Assembly: GCF_001636345.1 (NCBI RefSeq)
Contig: NZ_KV440945.1
Coordinates: forward strand, 2,395,631-2,459,630
DNA from: Cytobacillus gottheilii
GTDB lineage: Bacteria; Bacillota; Bacilli; Bacillales; Cytobacillaceae
Length of the DNA: 64,000 nucleotides
Reading direction: 5' to 3'
In this document: one piece after another, positions 8,613 through 17,290 of the stretch
Position numbering within the stretch: the first letter of the stretch is position 1
Layout: every line of letters starts with the position of its first letter
The notes under the pieces: generated by a model
What the model saw: the letters and a program-made list of their open reading frames with translations, nothing else
The model's database searches: none
Told to the model about the DNA's origin: nothing
Program-made: the position numbers and the translations under genes

Positions 8613-8952
8613 AATCAAAAGCTCTGCTGTGATGTCGGCAGCGTAAGATAATATATCAGATGCATGGGTGAGTATTGGAACGGCGATTGGCATCTTCGGC
8701 TCCCAGTTAAAAATGCCTTGGCTAGACCCAGTAACAGCCTTCATCGTAGGACTATTAATATGTAAAACAGTTTGGGCTATATTTAAACAGGCGACACATG
8801 AATTGTCTGATGGATTTGATGAAGATAAGCTGAATTTTTATAAAGAAGAGATTTTAAAAGTTGACGGCGTCAAAGGTATTAAAGAAATTAAGGGAAGAAA
8901 CTTTTCTATGAAATTCATTGTTATTCCCCTTCAACAATATAATAAAGGTTAA
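8611..8952 (+). pseudogene. Remnant of a cation-diffusion-facilitator transporter
   Basis: In the frame of 8611 the DNA reads IKSSAVMSAA, a TAA stop at 8641, then DNISDAWVSIGTAIGIFG, DPVTAFIVGLLICKTVW and a C-terminal cytoplasmic part (HELSDGFDE, ILKVDGVKGIKEIKGRNF). This matches the later transmembrane helices and start of the cytoplasmic domain of CDF zinc/iron/manganese exporters. The N-terminal half is gone (replaced by the MFS stump), there is a nonsense codon and the C-terminus is short. It is non-functional. The stop is TAA, so it is not a recoding case. Confidence 0.8.
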
Positions 8953-9339
8953 TATATCATACATACCGCTGTTTTTATGAACAAAAAAATTGCTTTCTTG
9001 AATAAACTTTGAACTTTCAGACTTTTGATTTAATAGTAGAATAATGGAGGGCAATTACTTGCAGAATTCTTATATGAACTCAAATAATGTTGTCATGGCA
9101 AATAACGAACCAAAGTCATCCTAAATAGAAATATGTCAATTTTTGAACAAATACCGCGGGAGTATTTTGCATCATAACAAAATGATATACAATTAGAATA
9201 TTAGAGATTTGACTATTTGGATAATTTAGGATTATGTGAAATTGCACTTAATATAAGGATGCCCTTTAAATTCTCCAGTCGGTAAGCAGAAAATTATATC
9301 TCTGAATCTAGTCATTTAATTTTAGAGAGGAAAATGATT
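8953..9339. other. Gene-poor gap before nfrA
   Basis: The only open stretch with a ribosome site is a 21-codon frame at 9059-9124 (TTG start after GGAGGG), too short to call. I see no terminator or clear repeat. Confidence 0.4.
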
Positions 9340-10089
9340 ATGAACGAAACCATTAAATTGCTTAAAAACCACCGTTCAGTTCGACTTTTTGAAGACAGGG
9401 CACTATCTGCTGAGCAAATTGAAGCGATCGTTACTTCTGCTCAGTCTGCCGCCACTTCAAGCTTTATACAAGCATACTCTATTATTGGAGTGACTGATCA
9501 ACAAAAAAAAGACAAACTGGCAGAATTAACAGGTGGACAAGAATATGTAGCTAAGAATGGTCACTTTTTTGTTTTTTGTGCTGACCTTTTTCGTCATGAA
9601 TTAATTGGTGAAATAGAGGGGAAAGAAGTTTTACCTTCTCTAGAAAGTACCGAAAAGTTCATGGTAGCTTTAATTGATACGGCTTTAGCCGCCCAAAATG
9701 CAGCAATTGCTGCTGAGTCAATGGGTCTTGGCATATGCTACATCGGGGGGATCCGCAATAATTTAGAAGCTGTAACAGAATTATTGAAAACGCCAAAACG
9801 TGTCATTCCTTTATTCGGAATGACGATTGGCTACCCAATGCAAGAAAATGATAAAAAACAGCGTTTGCCTTATGAGCATGTTTATCATGAAAATGAATAT
9901 AATCAAGATCTTGCATCTTATAAAGAACAGCTATCCATTTATGACGAATTTATTTCTGATTACTATAATAAACGTACAAATGGCAAGAGATCTGATACGT
10001 GGTCAAGTCAAATGGCTCAAATGCTTGAAAAGCAAACAAGAATGTATATGAAGGAATTTGTGAATAAGCAAGGCTTTGATTTGAAATAG
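9340..10089 (+). CDS. nfrA: NfrA-type NAD(P)H-dependent FMN oxidoreductase / nitroreductase
   Basis: FMN-dependent reductase of the NfsA/FRP group that uses NAD(P)H to reduce nitro compounds, flavins or peroxide; in B. subtilis NfrA is a stress-related enzyme. 249 residues from the ATG at 9340, chosen because GAGAGG at 9325-9330 is 9 bases away; the ATG at 9334 is only 3 bases away. Family signatures seen: NHRSVRLFEDR, SAATSSFIQAYSIIG, GHFFVFCADL, AAESMGLGICYIGGIRN and the C-terminal YYNKRTNGKRSDTWS. The gene is monocistronic with a strong terminator. Confidence 0.9.
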   Translation: MNETIKLLKNHRSVRLFEDRALSAEQIEAIVTSAQSAATSSFIQAYSIIGVTDQQKKDKLAELTGGQEYVAKNGHFFVFCADLFRHELIGEIEGKEVLPSLESTEKFMVALIDTALAAQNAAIAAESMGLGICYIGGIRNNLEAVTELLKTPKRVIPLFGMTIGYPMQENDKKQRLPYEHVYHENEYNQDLASYKEQLSIYDEFISDYYNKRTNGKRSDTWSSQMAQMLEKQTRMYMKEFVNKQGFDLK

Positions 10090-10121
10090 ACAATAAGAGT
10101 ATTCAATAATAATAGTTACTT

Positions 10122-10171
10122 TAATCAAACCAAAAGACTGCTAGCACATACAGCAGTCTTTTGGTTTGATT
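10122..10171 (+). terminator. Strong terminator after nfrA
   Basis: AATCAAACCAAAAGACTGCT pairs perfectly with AGCAGTCTTTTGGTTTGATT (10152-10171) over a 10-base loop. The region from 10172 to 10450 is AT-rich and should hold the promoter of the next operon; I see no certain element in it. Confidence 0.85.
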
Positions 10172-10450
10172 GGTTTTCACAAGATAATTTAATGAAGTTA
10201 GAATACATTCAAAAGTTTGAGTTGTATAAAAATATATTGATAAACTGGATAAAAACTTATTTAAACGATAATAATAAATTCCAATAATAGTTGACTCTTT
10301 TTAAAAGTTTTATTCCATTCTGCTGTTTTTGAAAAGTTCATAAAAATTTCACTCTTTATTGAAAGATATATAACAACTGTTGTTTCAGTATTCAAATATA
10401 GATATAGTTAATAAGTGTGAAATACCATCTCCCAAAAAGAGGTCATGCTA

Positions 10451-12079
10451 ATGAAAGATAATAAATGGATATCAAAGCTTTCACTGAAAAAATTAACGAT
10501 CTTACTGGTTTTAATATCAGTATTAGCGTCCTTGGTTTCATCGGCACTTTTTCTTCATTATTATATTACAGACCGAGAGCGTGAAGTTTTGACAGAGGAG
10601 ATTAGAAATATTACGAGAGTTGTTGCAAAAGATACTAGAGTAATAAATGGATTAACTGAACCGTCTTCTGATTCTGACATTCAAAGATATGCATCTCAAA
10701 TTGTTGAAGATACTGATTTAAGTTTTGTTGTGGTGCTGGATAATGATCTTATTCGCTATTCACATCCAGATGAAGATTATATTGGCAAGCAGTTTTCAAA
10801 TACAGAGGATGCCAGTAAGGCATTAAATGGAAAAGAGCATTTTTCTAGAAATGTAGGTATCTTAGGAGAAGGAACCCGTTTTTTTACACCGATATTGAAT
10901 GAAGATGGAGAGCAAATAGGAGTAGTATGTGCTGGTATAATTCAAGAAAATGTCAATCAGGAGCTTTGGGATGCACAAAAACGGCTCTACTTTGGATTAA
11001 GTATTGGTTTGTGTGTTGGCCTAATTGGAGCCATTTATTTGGCACAGCAGTTAAAGAATATTTTATTAGGCCTTGAACCTAGGGAAATTGTAGCAAATAT
11101 AATGGAACGAGACATTATCATAGACTCTGTCAATGAGGGTATTATAGCTGTAACTCCAGAAGGGAAAGTTCTGCTTTCTAATAAGAATTTTATTAAATTA
11201 ATGAAACTCGCTGAATTTTCGGGAGATTCAATAGGAGGTGGTGAGCTGGATCCAGATATTTTTGAAGTCTTCTTTAAAAAAGTATTTGAATCAGGACAAC
11301 CCGTATTGAATCAAGTTATAGTTGTTAATCAGTTTGAATTTATTGTGAATATTAGCCAAGTGTATATAAAAGATTCTGTTTATGGAGCGGTCGCCACACT
11401 TAGAGATCAATCAGAAATGCAGCAATTGATTCGTGAGTTAAGTGGTACTGAACAATATATTGATTCACTGAGAGCTCAAAATCATAAATTTATGAATCAA
11501 TTGCATACAATTCTTGGTTTGATTGAATTAAGAAAGTATGAAGATGTCACTCGTTTTATTCAAATTTTAGATGCTGATTATCATAGAGAAATCGGTTTTG
11601 TGACTGAAAAAATTAAATGTGCAGCAATTGCCGGCTTTTTACTAGGTAAAGTGAGCGAACTGAAAGAACAAGGAGTAAATTTACAAATTGATCCAGATTG
11701 TTTATTTGCTGATATGAAAATGGGGGAAATGCTCCATGATCTCCTTTTATCCATTGGTGTTTTAATAGATAATGCCAAGGAGGCTGTAATTGATTCAAAA
11801 AATAAACAAGTTAACTTTTTTCTTCGATACAATGAAGATGAAAATGTCATAATCATTGAAGTACAAGACACAGGTGTTGGCATTAGTGAAGAACTGATGG
11901 ATTTAATTTTTGAACGAGGATTTTCAACAAAAGGCGGTTCAAGAGGATATGGTCTAGATGCTGTACGTTCAATTGTGAAACAATACAATGGTATTGTAGA
12001 TCTTCAATCCATAGTAGATGTGGGAACTGTTTTCCGCCTTGAAGTTCCCTATGACCGAAAAGGACGTGGGCAAGAATGA
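10451..12079 (+). CDS. dctS: DctS/CitS/DcuS-type sensor kinase for carboxylates
   Basis: Membrane histidine kinase of the CitA/DcuS/MalK family, which senses external di- or tricarboxylates. 542 residues from the ATG at 10451 (GAGGT 8 bases upstream). A transmembrane helix (about 15-37), an extracytoplasmic PAS-like domain (about 38-178, with VVVLDNDLIRYSHP and FFTPI), a second helix (about 180-200), a cytoplasmic PAS (IIDSVNEGIIAVTP), then the family H box AQNHKFMNQLHTILGLIEL with likely phospho-acceptor near H345. The ATPase has DNAKEAV, VQDTGVGI and GSRGYGLDAV. It overlaps the regulator by 4 bases (ATGA). The ligand is inferred from the neighbouring transporters. Confidence 0.93.
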   Translation: MKDNKWISKLSLKKLTILLVLISVLASLVSSALFLHYYITDREREVLTEEIRNITRVVAKDTRVINGLTEPSSDSDIQRYASQIVEDTDLSFVVVLDNDLIRYSHPDEDYIGKQFSNTEDASKALNGKEHFSRNVGILGEGTRFFTPILNEDGEQIGVVCAGIIQENVNQELWDAQKRLYFGLSIGLCVGLIGAIYLAQQLKNILLGLEPREIVANIMERDIIIDSVNEGIIAVTPEGKVLLSNKNFIKLMKLAEFSGDSIGGGELDPDIFEVFFKKVFESGQPVLNQVIVVNQFEFIVNISQVYIKDSVYGAVATLRDQSEMQQLIRELSGTEQYIDSLRAQNHKFMNQLHTILGLIELRKYEDVTRFIQILDADYHREIGFVTEKIKCAAIAGFLLGKVSELKEQGVNLQIDPDCLFADMKMGEMLHDLLLSIGVLIDNAKEAVIDSKNKQVNFFLRYNEDENVIIIEVQDTGVGISEELMDLIFERGFSTKGGSRGYGLDAVRSIVKQYNGIVDLQSIVDVGTVFRLEVPYDRKGRGQE

Positions 12080-12801
12080 AGGCTATTATTGTAGAAGATG
12101 ACCCGATGGTTTCAGACATAAACCATCAATACTTGGAACGGTTTGAGTTTGAGATTATTGCCTCCGTTAAAAGTATCCCGGAATTATGGAATATTCTTAA
12201 CAAGCAAATACCAGATTTAATTCTTTTAGATGTATACCTTTACGGTGAGACAGGTATAGATTTCTTACATGACATTAGACAAAAAGGAATTTCGATCCCC
12301 ATTATTATGATTACAGCAGCACATGATATGGCAACAATTAAGAAGGCGCTAGATTTCGGTGTCATTGACTTTTTGATCAAGCCATTTACGTATAAGCGAT
12401 TCAGCTTAGCGATCGAAAAGTTTTTTCAATACCATGATTTAATCACCAAACATAAAAAAACTGACCAAGCGATGCTGGACCAAATCTTGATTGGAGATGG
12501 AGAAATCACTTCTCATACAGCTGGTTATCAAAACATAGGACCACCAAGCTTACCAAAAGGAGTATCAAGACTTACCATGAAAAAGGTATTGGCAGCTATG
12601 AAGGAATATAATGAGACCTTTTCTACAGACGACATTGCGAAACAAGTTGGTTTATCGAGAATTTCTACAAAGAAATATTTACAGTTTCTAACTGAAATAG
12701 GGTATTTAACTGAAGAGTTAAAATATTTAACGGTTGGACGTCCAATCACAGTGTTTTCTATTAACTTTGATAGAGAACATTTGATTTTACCATATAAGTA
12801 G
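12076..12801 (+). CDS. dctR: DctR/CitT-type response regulator
   Basis: 241 residues, partner of the upstream kinase. The receiver domain has phospho-acceptor D52 (LILLDVYLYGETG) and switch lysine in FLIKPFTYKRF. The C-terminal helix-turn-helix is FSTDDIAKQVGLSRISTKKY, followed by FLTEIGYL and RPITVFSIN, as in CitT, MalR and DctR. The ATG overlaps the kinase stop. In this family the regulator activates nearby carboxylate transporter genes. Likely targets here are the divergent AEC permease/dehydrogenase and lpd/transporter/suc operons, whose shared upstream region has a direct repeat at 15465-15494. Confidence 0.92.
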   Translation: MKAIIVEDDPMVSDINHQYLERFEFEIIASVKSIPELWNILNKQIPDLILLDVYLYGETGIDFLHDIRQKGISIPIIMITAAHDMATIKKALDFGVIDFLIKPFTYKRFSLAIEKFFQYHDLITKHKKTDQAMLDQILIGDGEITSHTAGYQNIGPPSLPKGVSRLTMKKVLAAMKEYNETFSTDDIAKQVGLSRISTKKYLQFLTEIGYLTEELKYLTVGRPITVFSINFDREHLILPYK

Positions 12802-12866
12802 GTATTTTTTTCTAGTTTCTTAATAACAAATCTATTGTCTCTGCCAAGTTGAACTTGCCTTTAAAA

Positions 12867-12912
12867 AACACCCCGTAAATGTTAGTTTGGTGTCTAACAT
12901 TTACGGGGTGTT
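12867..12912. terminator. 19-bp hairpin, bidirectional terminator
   Basis: AACACCCCGTAAATGTTAG (12867-12885) pairs perfectly with CTAACATTTACGGGGTGTT (12894-12912). The best T-run is on the minus strand, so it serves the leftward dehydrogenase transcript and probably also dctR. Confidence 0.85.
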
Positions 12913-13063
12913 ACATTTTCATGAGCGTTCGGCTGTTTTAGATAATAGATTTACAGCTTAAAATATTTAGGGTTAACTCTAGTTCTGATGGATTTCTGCC
13001 AAGTTAATTTCAGGTAATACCTATACCCTAATTATAAGTGTTTACCTAAATTAAATGAAATTT

Positions 13064-14080
13064 TTATTTTACTGCAGATATTTCCACAAGGTTTTTAGTC
13101 TGCCCTGTTGTTATCATTTCATGAAAGTTAAGGTAGCTTGTTTCAATCATGTTTGTTAATGCTTCATCTGTGTAAGAACCAATGTGTGGGGTAACAAGGA
13201 CCCTTGGATATAAACTAGTTAACTCTTTAACAGTAAAATCTAAATCTGTATTATCATTGTCAAATTTCTTAAAAAAGATTTTCTCTTCGTTTTCAAAAAC
13301 GTCAGTAGCAAAGCCGTGCAGCTTTCCACTTTTTAATGCTTCTAAAATTGCTTCATTATCTTGCAATTCTCCACGAGCAGTATTTATGAGAATTGATTTA
13401 TCCTTCATCTTGTTCAAGAAATCATGATTAATCATTTTTCCATTTTGACCTGCAATATACGGAATATGAATACTGACAATATCGCTTACTGATAATAATT
13501 CGTCTAATTCTAAGAAGGTAACAGTTTTCTTAGCTTCCTCACTTTGAAATACATCATATCCTACAACCTTAGCTCCTAGACCTTTAAACAATTTGGCTTC
13601 TGTTAAACCAATCTTGCCCAAGCCCAGCATTCCAACTGTGCAATTCCGTATTTCTTTACTGAACATATTCGTATCTACAGTAAAATCGTTATTTGAAGTT
13701 TTTTCAATTGTATGAGCAGTATTTCTTAATAATGTCATAGCCAATGTCAGTGCCAGCTCAGCAATTGCATTTGGTGAATAAGAAGGTACATATGCTACCG
13801 GTAAATTGTGTTCTGCTGCAGCTTGAAGATCGATATGACTATAGCCTACAGTACGAGTAAACAAATATTTAACACCAAAACTTTTCATTTTCTCGATATT
13901 TTGTCTGTCTGCCTTACAATTTGCTCTTAATAAGACTGCATCCTTTCCTTGAGCTGTGTCAATATTCTCATGAGTAAGCAGTTCAGGAACAAGCGTTAAA
14001 TCAAAATTATACTTATTTAATTTATTGAAATATTCTACCTCATTTTCACGAACACCGTAGCAAACAACTTTTAAAGTCAT
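13064..14080 (-). CDS. D-2-hydroxyacid dehydrogenase (D-lactate dehydrogenase-like)
   Basis: NAD-dependent interconversion of a 2-oxoacid and a D-2-hydroxyacid, probably pyruvate and D-lactate or a branched analogue. 338 residues, normal length. Rossmann motif GLGKIG (about 153-158), catalytic R236 (NTARGE), acidic E265 region (DVFENEE) and catalytic H299 (TPHIGSYT). YSHIDLQAA and SYSPNAIAELAL match the D-LDH/D-hydroxyisocaproate branch. AAAGGAG precedes the ATG. It follows the AEC permease gene on the same strand after a 204-base structured leader, so the pair may export or import the hydroxyacid. The exact substrate is not readable. Confidence 0.88.
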   Translation of the reverse strand: MTLKVVCYGVRENEVEYFNKLNKYNFDLTLVPELLTHENIDTAQGKDAVLLRANCKADRQNIEKMKSFGVKYLFTRTVGYSHIDLQAAAEHNLPVAYVPSYSPNAIAELALTLAMTLLRNTAHTIEKTSNNDFTVDTNMFSKEIRNCTVGMLGLGKIGLTEAKLFKGLGAKVVGYDVFQSEEAKKTVTFLELDELLSVSDIVSIHIPYIAGQNGKMINHDFLNKMKDKSILINTARGELQDNEAILEALKSGKLHGFATDVFENEEKIFFKKFDNDNTDLDFTVKELTSLYPRVLVTPHIGSYTDEALTNMIETSYLNFHEMITTGQTKNLVEISAVK

Positions 14081-14143
14081 AGTATTAATCTCCTTTTGCG
14101 TTTTGTTAGTTTTTTAATAAAAATAATTATATAAACAGTGTGT

Positions 14144-14205
14144 AGGACACATTTTTGAAACAATTGCTCATTGGTGAGCAAGCTAATGTAAAGTAATTGT
14201 GTCCT
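14144..14205 (-). promoter_or_regulatory. Nested inverted repeats in the dehydrogenase leader
   Basis: Outer arms AGGACACA (14144-14151) and TGTGTCCT (14198-14205) enclose a second perfect hairpin TTGCTCA-TTGG-TGAGCAA (14164-14181). The structure sits between the permease stop and the dehydrogenase start. It has no T-run typical of a terminator on the minus strand. It may be an operator or an RNA element controlling the second gene; no known riboswitch class is recognised. Confidence 0.4.
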
Positions 14206-14284
14206 AACCTGGTATTTTAGAGGTTTTTCCATGTTAATGGTGCAAATCATTCATCATAATGAGTAGATAAATGATACAAGCTGT

Positions 14285-15340
14285 CTAAAATGCGAAGATT
14301 TGGCCGATTGTATTGATAATAATAATCCATATAGGAATTAGAATGACGGCAGAAAGGGTTGACAATAGTGATGCGTTGGAAGCGAGTACCGCATCCTTGT
14401 CGAAACTAATTGCATATGCTGCACAAACTGTTGCAGTTGGCGTCGCCATCATAATGACAACTGTTCCTAATAGAACTCCACTTAAAGGCATGATGCCAAC
14501 AAAGTTTAATAAAAGTAATAATACAATATTAATAGAAGGAACCATGATGATTTTATTGAAACTATAGAACCAGGATACTTTATTTGTCATGGCCGATTTA
14601 AAATCAACAGATCCTAATGTTGCACCAATTGCTAGCCAAGCAAGCGGTGATGCAAGACCAGCCAAATATGTCAATGGTTTATGCAGCCAGACTGCGGTTT
14701 GATCAATCCGTAAAAACGCAACTTGTGAGGCGACACCAGCTTCTGTTGAAACAGTAACTTGCGGGATATAACTTTGGAACATCCAAATGAATAAACCGGC
14801 AAATGTTGCAAGAACAATTGGATTTAAAAACATTTCTTTAATGTTTCGTGTTTCCATTTTCAGCCCACTCATTTTGATATAACCATATGAATATAGGAAA
14901 ATACGATAGCCAATATTAAAGATGGATGCATATAAAACGCCCTCAGCTCCATAGATTGCTCCAACAATTGGTATACCAAAGAATGTAGTGGATCCAAAGA
15001 TGGTTAAAATCCGAAGGGTGTCTTGCTGATCACCTTTAAACTTCATATACATTGGTTTAGTAAGGACAATGAGTATGATATAAATGGCTAATCCCCAGAT
15101 TAAAATATTTATTCCTTCACTTAAGGTTCTCTCATCAATGTCCTGCATAAAAGCATTAAAAGCCAAAGCAGGTAAAGCAACAGTTAATACTACTTTTGAA
15201 AGAATTTTTCCTACTTGATCATTGAAAATCCCTTTCTTTCTGCAAAAGTACCCAAGCATAATAATGAATAATGTGGAAGTGATCGCACTAACAATATTCA
15301 TATCGGTTACAGTGGTACGGATTACTTCTAATAGATTCAT
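14285..15340 (-). CDS. AEC (auxin efflux carrier) family permease, malate permease-like
   Basis: Membrane transporter of the AEC family; characterised bacterial members include the malate permease MleP. 351 residues from the ATG at 15340, chosen because GGAGGAATT precedes it; the upstream ATG at 15373 has no site. About ten hydrophobic helices in two halves: IVSAITSTLFIIMLGYFCRK at the N-terminus, LALPALAFNAFM-type segment in helix 2, and in the second half SPLAWLAIGATLG, MATPTATVCAAYA and ILIPIWIIIINTIG. It probably moves malate, lactate or another monocarboxylate or dicarboxylate. It is divergent from the lpd operon across a shared control region. Confidence 0.85.
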   Translation of the reverse strand: MNLLEVIRTTVTDMNIVSAITSTLFIIMLGYFCRKKGIFNDQVGKILSKVVLTVALPALAFNAFMQDIDERTLSEGINILIWGLAIYIILIVLTKPMYMKFKGDQQDTLRILTIFGSTTFFGIPIVGAIYGAEGVLYASIFNIGYRIFLYSYGYIKMSGLKMETRNIKEMFLNPIVLATFAGLFIWMFQSYIPQVTVSTEAGVASQVAFLRIDQTAVWLHKPLTYLAGLASPLAWLAIGATLGSVDFKSAMTNKVSWFYSFNKIIMVPSINIVLLLLLNFVGIMPLSGVLLGTVVIMMATPTATVCAAYAISFDKDAVLASNASLLSTLSAVILIPIWIIIINTIGQIFAF

Positions 15341-15464
15341 TGAGAATTCCTCCAGAATTTTAATGTGAATCATTTCACATAGTTGGTTATAATTTTATCG
15401 CCGGCTTGATTACAAATTAAATATATATCGTCTGCAAAAAAGAAAATATAATTTGGAATTAAAG

Positions 15465-15494
15465 TAAATTACGTAACAAAAGTAATTTTCGTAA
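15465..15494. promoter_or_regulatory. Tandem 18-base repeat, candidate DctR operator
   Basis: TAAATTACGTAA (15465-15476) and TAATTTTCGTAA (15483-15494) form two direct copies of TAAwTTwCGTAA with an 18-base period, each preceded by AAAG. They lie between divergent carboxylate genes controlled by a nearby DctR-type regulator, whose binding sites are usually AT-rich tandem repeats. Binding is inferred. Confidence 0.5.
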
Positions 15495-15543
15495 TTTATG
15501 CAACTTAAAAAGTGCGATTATTCACAATCTTGGTTTCGATACT

Positions 15544-15572
15544 TGCGTAAGCACTTACATAAGTTACATAAT
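15544..15572 (+). promoter_or_regulatory. Candidate sigma-A promoter with overlapping cre-like palindrome
   Basis: TTGCGT (15544-15549), a 17-base spacer and CATAAT (15567-15572) make a moderate promoter for lpd. Overlapping it, CGTAAGCACTTACA (15546-15559) is close to a CcpA cre box but lacks the central CG. Repression by CcpA is plausible for a catabolic operon but unproven. Confidence 0.4.
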
Positions 15573-15822
15573 CTAGCGTAATCATTTTTAACACTTTAGA
15601 GTTATTGGTGAAGGTATACTTTCAAAGATTCTAAATGATCTGCACGAATAAGGGTACGCAAAAGTGTAAACATGTTAAATGAACAACTTAAATAGTAATC
15701 CTTAGTCTGCACCTTTCAAAAAAGCCATAAAGGCAGAAATCTTTCGGTAAAAAGATAGCGATTTCATATTAATGTAATCTTTAAAACAGCATGTATCTAG
15801 TGCATGGGTAGGAGGAAGAATC

Positions 15823-17229
15823 ATGAAAGAAATTGATCAGTATCAGACTGGAATACTTATTATTGGAGCAGGACCTGGAGGCTATGTGGCAGCGATACGA
15901 GCTGCACAGCTTGGACAAAAGGTAACTATAGTAGAAAAGGAAAATTTAGGCGGAGTTTGCTTAAATGTAGGATGTATTCCTTCAAAAGCTCTTATTACAG
16001 CAAGTCATCATTATCATAATACGAAGCACTTGGATGTATTTGGTGTTAAGGTATCAGATGTAGAAGTAGATTATACCAAAGTTCAAGCATTCAAAGATGG
16101 TGTAGTTAAGAAACTAACAAGCGGTATTGGTACTTTACTAAAAGGCAATAAAGTTGAAATTGTTAAAGGTCAAGCAGAGTTTACAGACACACACAAAGTT
16201 ACGATTAAAAGCTCAGAAGGCGAAAAGATATATTCGTTTGAAAACGCAATCATAGCGACAGGCTCACGTCCGGTAGAGCTGCCAACTATGAAATTTTCCA
16301 GCAGAATTTTAGATTCTACTGGAGTATTAAATTTGAATGAACTCCCTAAGAGTATGATTGCTGTTGGTGGAGGTGTTATAGGGGTTGAACTAGTTGGTGC
16401 CCTAGCTAATTTTGGTGTGAAGGTGACAATTTTAGAAGGTCAAAAAGACATCCTTGGCGGTATGGATAAGCGTCTTACTTCTATTGTTTCTAAAGGGTTA
16501 AAGAAAAAAGGTGTAGACATTTTAACGAATGTTAATGTAGAAGCTGCTAAAGATCAAGAAGATCATGTAGAAGTTGAGGCTGTGATTGACGGAGAAAAGC
16601 AAACATTAAAAGCTGATTACCTGCTCGTGAGTGTTGGCAGGAAACCTAACACAAATGCTCTTGGTTTAGAGAATATTGGTATTGCACTTTCAGAAAGAGG
16701 TTTAATTGAAATAAATGAGCAGTGTCAAACCTCACTTTCTCATATATATGCAATTGGCGATATCGTGCCGGGACCTCAATTGGCTCATAAAGCTTCATAT
16801 GAAGGAAAAGTAGCTGCCGAAGCTATCTCAGGGCATCCTGCTGTTATCGATTATAAATGTATGCCAGCTGTTGTTTTTTCAGAACCAGAAATTGCTGTAG
16901 TTGGACATGATCCAAATAGTGCAAAAGAAAAAGGAATTGAAGCGGAAGGTGCAAGGTTCCCATTCGCCGTGAATGGCAGAGCGATTGCACTTAATGAGAC
17001 GGAAGGTTTTGTGCAGCTTGTCACAAGAAAAGATAATGGAGTGGTGATCGGCGGCCAGATTATCGGGGCAAATGCATCGGACATGATCTCCGAACTAGCA
17101 TTGGCAATTGAGTCCAGTTTAACAGCTGAAGATTTGGCATTAACAGTCCATCCGCACCCAACTTTAGGTGAAATTGTGATGGAGGCTGCTGAGCTTGCTA
17201 CAGGTAACCCTATCCACCTAGTAAAATAA
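15823..17229 (+). CDS. lpdA: Dihydrolipoyl dehydrogenase (E3)
   Basis: FAD enzyme that reoxidises dihydrolipoyl groups on E2 and passes electrons to NAD. 468 residues. FAD-binding GAGPGG (15-20), redox disulfide C46-C51 in GGVCLNVGCIPSK, NAD-binding GGGVIGVELVG, FAD-binding AIGDIVPGPQLAHKA and the C-terminal active-site HPHPTLGE. AGGAGG lies before the ATG. It is first in an operon with a carboxylate transporter and the E1 and E2 of 2-oxoglutarate dehydrogenase, so it is most likely the dedicated E3 of that complex; a main E3 in the pdh operon is expected elsewhere. Confidence 0.95.
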   Translation: MKEIDQYQTGILIIGAGPGGYVAAIRAAQLGQKVTIVEKENLGGVCLNVGCIPSKALITASHHYHNTKHLDVFGVKVSDVEVDYTKVQAFKDGVVKKLTSGIGTLLKGNKVEIVKGQAEFTDTHKVTIKSSEGEKIYSFENAIIATGSRPVELPTMKFSSRILDSTGVLNLNELPKSMIAVGGGVIGVELVGALANFGVKVTILEGQKDILGGMDKRLTSIVSKGLKKKGVDILTNVNVEAAKDQEDHVEVEAVIDGEKQTLKADYLLVSVGRKPNTNALGLENIGIALSERGLIEINEQCQTSLSHIYAIGDIVPGPQLAHKASYEGKVAAEAISGHPAVIDYKCMPAVVFSEPEIAVVGHDPNSAKEKGIEAEGARFPFAVNGRAIALNETEGFVQLVTRKDNGVVIGGQIIGANASDMISELALAIESSLTAEDLALTVHPHPTLGEIVMEAAELATGNPIHLVK

Positions 17230-17290
17230 TGTACTCTTTCACATCCTGTTAAGCCAGTAGAATATTATGTCTTATAAGGGGAAATAACCT

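Larger units (their letters stand above)
15341..15822. promoter_or_regulatory. Divergent control region between permease and lpd-suc operon
   Basis: 482 bases without a gene. It contains an 18-base-period direct repeat (15465-15494), a cre-like near-palindrome (15546-15559) and a candidate promoter (15544-15572), each described separately. The rightward leader of about 240 bases shows no clear riboswitch or T-box. Confidence 0.6.

Noticed and set aside
8641-8643. In-frame stop in the CDF remnant as a possible recoding site
   Set aside because: It is TAA, not TGA, the aligned residue would be Tyr rather than Cys, and the gene also lacks its N-terminal half; a plain nonsense mutation fits.
9059-9124. 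21-codon frame with a good ribosome site
   Set aside because: Too short and without recognisable features; could be a leader peptide but nothing supports it further.
16851-17084. Leftward frame within lpdA
   Set aside because: Shadow of a confidently assigned gene; no start signal.
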